DNA of 9,708 bases, taken from Ghiorsea sp. GTDB lineage: Bacteria > Pseudomonadota > Zetaproteobacteria > Mariprofundales > Mariprofundaceae. The stretch is from the NCBI GenBank assembly GCA_030950765.1, contig JAUZQX010000126.1, forward strand, positions 1-9,708, given 5' to 3'. Below the pieces are notes generated by a model. The model was given only the letters and a program-made list of their open reading frames with translations. It was not told the DNA's origin and did not search any database. This document shows, in pieces, positions 7,256-9,708 of this stretch (position 1 is the first letter of the stretch; the number at the start of each line of letters is the position of its first letter). A program made the position numbers and the translations under genes.

Positions 7256-7984
7256 TTAAAAGCTATAACCTAACAATATCGAGGTCTTAGTGTCTGTAGG
7301 CACCTTACCCACTGGAGGGGCTGTAATAGTTCGCTCTTCATGGCTGAAATCAACAGTAAACCCATGAAAAAGTTGATGAACCCAAGCAATTTCACGCAAC
7401 AAAAAGTCATCATCATTGCCAAATTCGCCTGAAATTTTCACATTCACTTTATTGTCACCATCAAAAATATATTCCGCCATCAATGCAGCATGCATACCAT
7501 TATCATGGTCAACCGTGAGTTTATTCACCTTATCCGTAACACGTTGCCCGTAACCAAGCTCTATATCCACCAAAAAATCAGGCATATCGGTAAAAGCATG
7601 GTAACCCAGTGCTAAAACATACGACTTCTCACTATAGATACCACTAAACTCATCTTGTCGATAACCCAGCTGAATCACAGTGTATATATGGCTCACAATG
7701 TCATAACTACCACGCAAATAAGCCTCATAATAATCCGAGGTTAATATACCATCTTCTTTTGTTTGCGAGGCTTTAAAGGCAAATGTTGAAGCCCAGTCTT
7801 GATAGAGATAAGACAAATCCAAGTTGCCATCAAAGTTATCCGTATTGGTATTACCCGAGCTAAGGTTGCTTCCGAAATTTACACTTCCAGAAAAAGTTTG
7901 CTCTGGCATTTCGTCAGCATACCCAATTTGCGCAACCAATAACATCAAGCCACAACAAACACCAACCACATTATGCTTTAACAT
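7256..7984 (-). CDS. DUF481/YdiY-family outer membrane protein
   Basis: This is a predicted outer-membrane beta-barrel of the DUF481 family (annotated in some genomes as salt-induced outer membrane protein); its molecular role is not established. Read from ATG 7984 it has 242 residues. An N-terminal signal peptide has a hydrophobic core at about 6-20 and a likely cleavage after Gly-Tyr-Ala 23. The family-typical SGNTNTDNF segment is at 43-51. Alternating amphipathic strands run throughout and the C-terminal residue is Phe, the outer-membrane assembly signal. A longer frame from GTG at 8002 exists, but an AAAGGAG site 5 bases before ATG 7984 decides the start. Two Cys in the signal region do not form a lipobox. 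The gene precedes rnfA by 81 bases on the same strand, so co-transcription is possible, though no functional link is known to me. Confidence 0.85.
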   Translation of the reverse strand: MLKHNVVGVCCGLMLLVAQIGYADEMPEQTFSGSVNFGSNLSSGNTNTDNFDGNLDLSYLYQDWASTFAFKASQTKEDGILTSDYYEAYLRGSYDIVSHIYTVIQLGYRQDEFSGIYSEKSYVLALGYHAFTDMPDFLVDIELGYGQRVTDKVNKLTVDHDNGMHAALMAEYIFDGDNKVNVKISGEFGNDDDFLLREIAWVHQLFHGFTVDFSHEERTITAPPVGKVPTDTKTSILLGYSF

Positions 7985-7989
7985 GTTTA

Positions 7990-7996
7990 CTCCTTT
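7990..7996 (-). promoter_or_regulatory. Ribosome binding site deciding the DUF481 start
   Basis: AAAGGAG on the minus strand, 5 bases before ATG 7984. It lies inside the longer frame from GTG 8002 and so argues against that start. The resulting N-terminus (MLKHNV) gives a clean signal peptide. Confidence 0.8.
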
Positions 7997-8002
7997 AAAC
8001 AC

Positions 8003-8168
8003 CTAGGGAAGCTCTGAACAAGTCATGAACGCATATATTGTGCCCAGTGCATCCAAACGCTGCGTTGTACGTTTGAGCAATAGCCTTGCTATTCCATGCA
8101 ACACACGCCTGTTTTGAATGCCCTGAAATACAATCTGCTTCATCCAAACTTATTCAGAGCTTCCCTCG
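8003..8168. mobile_element. 158-bp palindromic miniature element with IS5-type ends (MITE) plus imperfect 4-bp target repeat
   Basis: Terminal inverted repeats of 17 bases, GGAAGCTCTGAACAAGT at 8007-8023 and its complement at 8148-8164, differ at one position (C versus T at base 13). They resemble the ends of IS5 (GGAAGGTGCGAAYAAG as I recall them). The flanks CTAG (8003-8006) and CTCG (8165-8168) look like a 4-bp target duplication with one change; IS5 is known to insert at CTAG/YTAR. No transposase fits inside. The two halves also match each other through much of their length around a central hairpin, AATAGC-CTT-GCTATT (8079-8093), so a transcript would fold into a long imperfect stem. The element could only be moved by an IS5-family transposase acting in trans. 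It fills nearly the whole spacer between two divergent genes. Confidence 0.75.
8079..8093. repeat. Central hairpin of the palindromic element
   Basis: AATAGC, loop CTT, GCTATT: a perfect 6-bp inverted repeat whose centre (8086) coincides with the centre of the 8007-8164 element, as expected for a foldback miniature element. It has no T-run, so it is not a typical intrinsic terminator. Confidence 0.7.
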
Positions 8169-8190
8169 CTTTTTCCAAAAAAGGAAACCT

Positions 8191-8232
8191 ATGCACCACC
8201 AACTGGGATGCAAACATTTACTATTGGCGTAA
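8191..8232 (+). CDS. 13-residue leader mini-ORF upstream of uvrB
   Basis: ATG 8191 to TAA 8230-8232 encodes MHHQLGCKHLLLA. It is preceded by AAGGA with 5-base spacing (AAGGAAACCT just before the ATG), a better site than uvrB has. Its stop lies 9 bases before the uvrB ATG and in the same frame. A short inverted repeat, TTTCC (8172-8176) and GGAAA (8183-8187), could partly mask the ribosome site. It could act as a translational-coupling leader, be the remains of a longer uvrB N-terminus, or be chance. I do not recognise an attenuator pattern such as repeated codons for one amino acid. Confidence 0.4.
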   Translation: MHHQLGCKHLLLA

Positions 8233-8241
8233 GCTTCGCCC

Positions 8242-9708
8242 ATGAAATTCAAACTCTCAGGCAACTTTACACCCCAAGGCGATCAACCCGCCGCAATTGA
8301 TACGCTTGTACGCGGGCTTGAAAGTGATGAACCTCACCAAGTGCTACTTGGAGTCACTGGCTCCGGAAAAACATATACCATGGCATGTGTCATTGAACGC
8401 AGTCAAAAACCAACACTGATTATGGCGCCCAACAAAACCCTTGCTGCCCAACTTTATGGTGAGTTTAAACAGTTTTTTCCTGACAATGCCGTGGAATATT
8501 TTGTCTCCTATTACGATTATTATCAGCCTGAAGCTTATGTGCCTGCATCAGATACATTTATCGAAAAAGACTCTTCTATTAATGAACATATCGACAGAAT
8601 GCGCCATGCCGCCACCCGTGCTTTATTGGAGCGCGAGGATGTCATCATTATTGCTTCAGTGTCTTGTATTTACGGTTTGGGCAGCCCTGAAGCTTATGCC
8701 AATATGTTGCAATATTTTGAAGTTGGACGCGAACAAGAACAACGTGCGGCAGTCAATAAATTGGTGGAATTACAATACACGCGCAATGATACTGACTTTC
8801 ATCGTGGCACTTTTAGACTTCGCGGAGACGTGCTCGAAGTTTACCCTGCTGATGCTGAAGACTGGGCAATTCGCGTGGAGTTTTTTGGTGATGACATTGA
8901 TGCCATTTCACGATTTAATCCGCTTACAGGGCAACGTATTGAATCATTACACAAATATACCGTTTTCCCAAAAACACATTTTGCCACACCACGCTCCACC
9001 CTGCTTAACGCCATGGAAAACATCAAAGTAGAGCTATCCGAACGTTTACCTGAGCTTTATGCGCAGAATAAATTGGTCGAAGCGCAAAGGCTGGAACAAC
9101 GTACTATCTTTGACCTCGAAATGATTCAAGAGATTGGGCATTGCTCAGGCATGGAAAACTATTCTCGTCATCTCTCAGGGCGCGCGGCAGGTGAAGCGCC
9201 GCCAACATTACTGGATTATTTACCCAATAATGCCGTGGTCATGTTGGATGAATCCCATGTTACCGTGCCGCAAATTGGCGGCATGTTCAAAGGTGACCGC
9301 GCACGTAAGCAAACCTTGGTCGATTTTGGTTTTCGTTTGCCATCGGCATTGGATAATCGACCACTACAGTTCCCTGAGTTTGAAGCTATTGCTCCACAAA
9401 TCATTCATGTATCCGCTACACCTGGTGATTATGAAATGGAAAAAACAGGTGGTGTCTTTGTTGAACAAGTCATTCGCCCAACGGGGCTTATTGACCCTGA
9501 AATTGAAGTGCGTCCCGCAAGCACACAAGTGGATGATTTTATTGGTGCAGCCCATGAAGTCATTGCTAAGGGTGACCGTGTCTTAGCCACATGTTTGACC
9601 AAACGTATGGCAGAGGATTTAACCGAATATTTAACGGATGCTGGATTAAGGGTACGGTATTTACATTCCGACATCAACGCCATTGAACGCATGGAAATCT
9701 TGCGTGAC
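8242..9708 (+). CDS. uvrB: UvrABC excinuclease subunit B (3' end outside window)
   Basis: UvrB is the DNA-damage verification helicase-like subunit of nucleotide excision repair; loaded by UvrA, it recruits UvrC for incision. The first 489 residues are present, out of about 670 in the family. Visible are the opening FKLSGNFTPQGDQPAAI, Walker A GVTGSGKT (37-44), the tyrosine-rich beta-hairpin region YFVSYYDYYQPEAYVP (86-101), the helicase motif II DESH (336-339), HVSATPGDYE (389-398), RPTGLIDPEIEVRP (412-425), and the start of the motif near SDINAIERMEILRD at the edge. The start ATG 8242 fits homologue N-termini but has no Shine-Dalgarno sequence; a mini-ORF just upstream may supply ribosomes. 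I found no LexA-type box (CTG-N10-CAG) upstream, although uvrB is SOS-controlled in E. coli. Missing are the C-terminal part of domain 3 and the UvrC-binding coiled coil. Confidence 0.97.
   Translation, partial: MKFKLSGNFTPQGDQPAAIDTLVRGLESDEPHQVLLGVTGSGKTYTMACVIERSQKPTLIMAPNKTLAAQLYGEFKQFFPDNAVEYFVSYYDYYQPEAYVPASDTFIEKDSSINEHIDRMRHAATRALLEREDVIIIASVSCIYGLGSPEAYANMLQYFEVGREQEQRAAVNKLVELQYTRNDTDFHRGTFRLRGDVLEVYPADAEDWAIRVEFFGDDIDAISRFNPLTGQRIESLHKYTVFPKTHFATPRSTLLNAMENIKVELSERLPELYAQNKLVEAQRLEQRTIFDLEMIQEIGHCSGMENYSRHLSGRAAGEAPPTLLDYLPNNAVVMLDESHVTVPQIGGMFKGDRARKQTLVDFGFRLPSALDNRPLQFPEFEAIAPQIIHVSATPGDYEMEKTGGVFVEQVIRPTGLIDPEIEVRPASTQVDDFIGAAHEVIAKGDRVLATCLTKRMAEDLTEYLTDAGLRVRYLHSDINAIERMEILRD

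Noticed and set aside
4420..8232. TAA read as a sense codon, since both rnfC and the uvrB leader show TAA inside an otherwise open frame
   Set aside because: TAA is the normal terminator of rnfA, rnfB, the DUF481 gene and the 49-aa gene, where nothing coding follows in frame; a reassigned code is not supported.
7985..8241. LexA/SOS box controlling uvrB
   Set aside because: No CTG-N10-CAG or close variant was found in the spacer.
8441..9586. Long plus-strand frames (8441-9031, 9134-9586)
   Set aside because: Both lie fully inside uvrB in another frame, whose own product has all family motifs.
1..9708. tRNA, rRNA or CRISPR arrays
   Set aside because: No cloverleaf-like sequence, rRNA segment or spaced direct repeats were seen; nearly all of the window is accounted for by protein genes and the miniature element.

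Overview
The window is a stretch of chromosome from a Gram-negative, probably proteobacterial genome. The evidence is a complete gamma-type rnfABCDGE gene order, an outer-membrane beta-barrel gene ending in Phe, a canonical UvrB, and a short element with IS5-type ends. By eye the DNA is moderately AT-rich and even in character. I cannot name the genus from sequence alone.

Layout from right to left along the minus strand: a DUF481-family outer membrane protein (7256-7984); then rnfA, rnfB, rnfC, rnfD, rnfG and rnfE (7174 down to 2038), packed with short gaps or ATGA-type overlaps; a 49-residue Trp-rich single-span membrane protein (1889-2038); and two peptide-type ABC transporter ATPases, dppD/oppD-like (920-1882) and dppF/oppF-like (1-923, running off the left edge). 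From rnfA to dppF everything reads as one operon. On the plus strand the right end carries uvrB (8242 to the window edge), transcribed divergently from the DUF481 gene.

The Rnf proteins form a membrane complex that moves electrons between ferredoxin and NAD(H) through Fe-S clusters (RnfB, RnfC, and one between RnfA and RnfE) and covalently bound FMN (RnfD, RnfG), coupled to ion movement. All the expected cofactor residues are present. The two ATPases would power an Opp/Dpp-type peptide importer whose permease and binding-protein genes are not in the window.

The points that most deserve a second look are these. (1) rnfC is cut short by an in-frame TAA, but 39 further codons of Lys/Glu/Ala-rich coding sequence follow in the same frame and end in an ATGA overlap with rnfD, so the native C-terminal tail appears to have been lost, or to need readthrough. 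(2) The divergent DUF481/uvrB intergenic region is almost entirely a 158-bp palindromic IS5-type miniature element. (3) A 13-codon mini-ORF with a good ribosome binding site sits directly ahead of uvrB, whose own start lacks one. (4) An unrecognised 49-aa membrane protein links the rnf genes to the ABC ATPases by translational coupling. I see no evidence for a wholly new defence or mobile system here.
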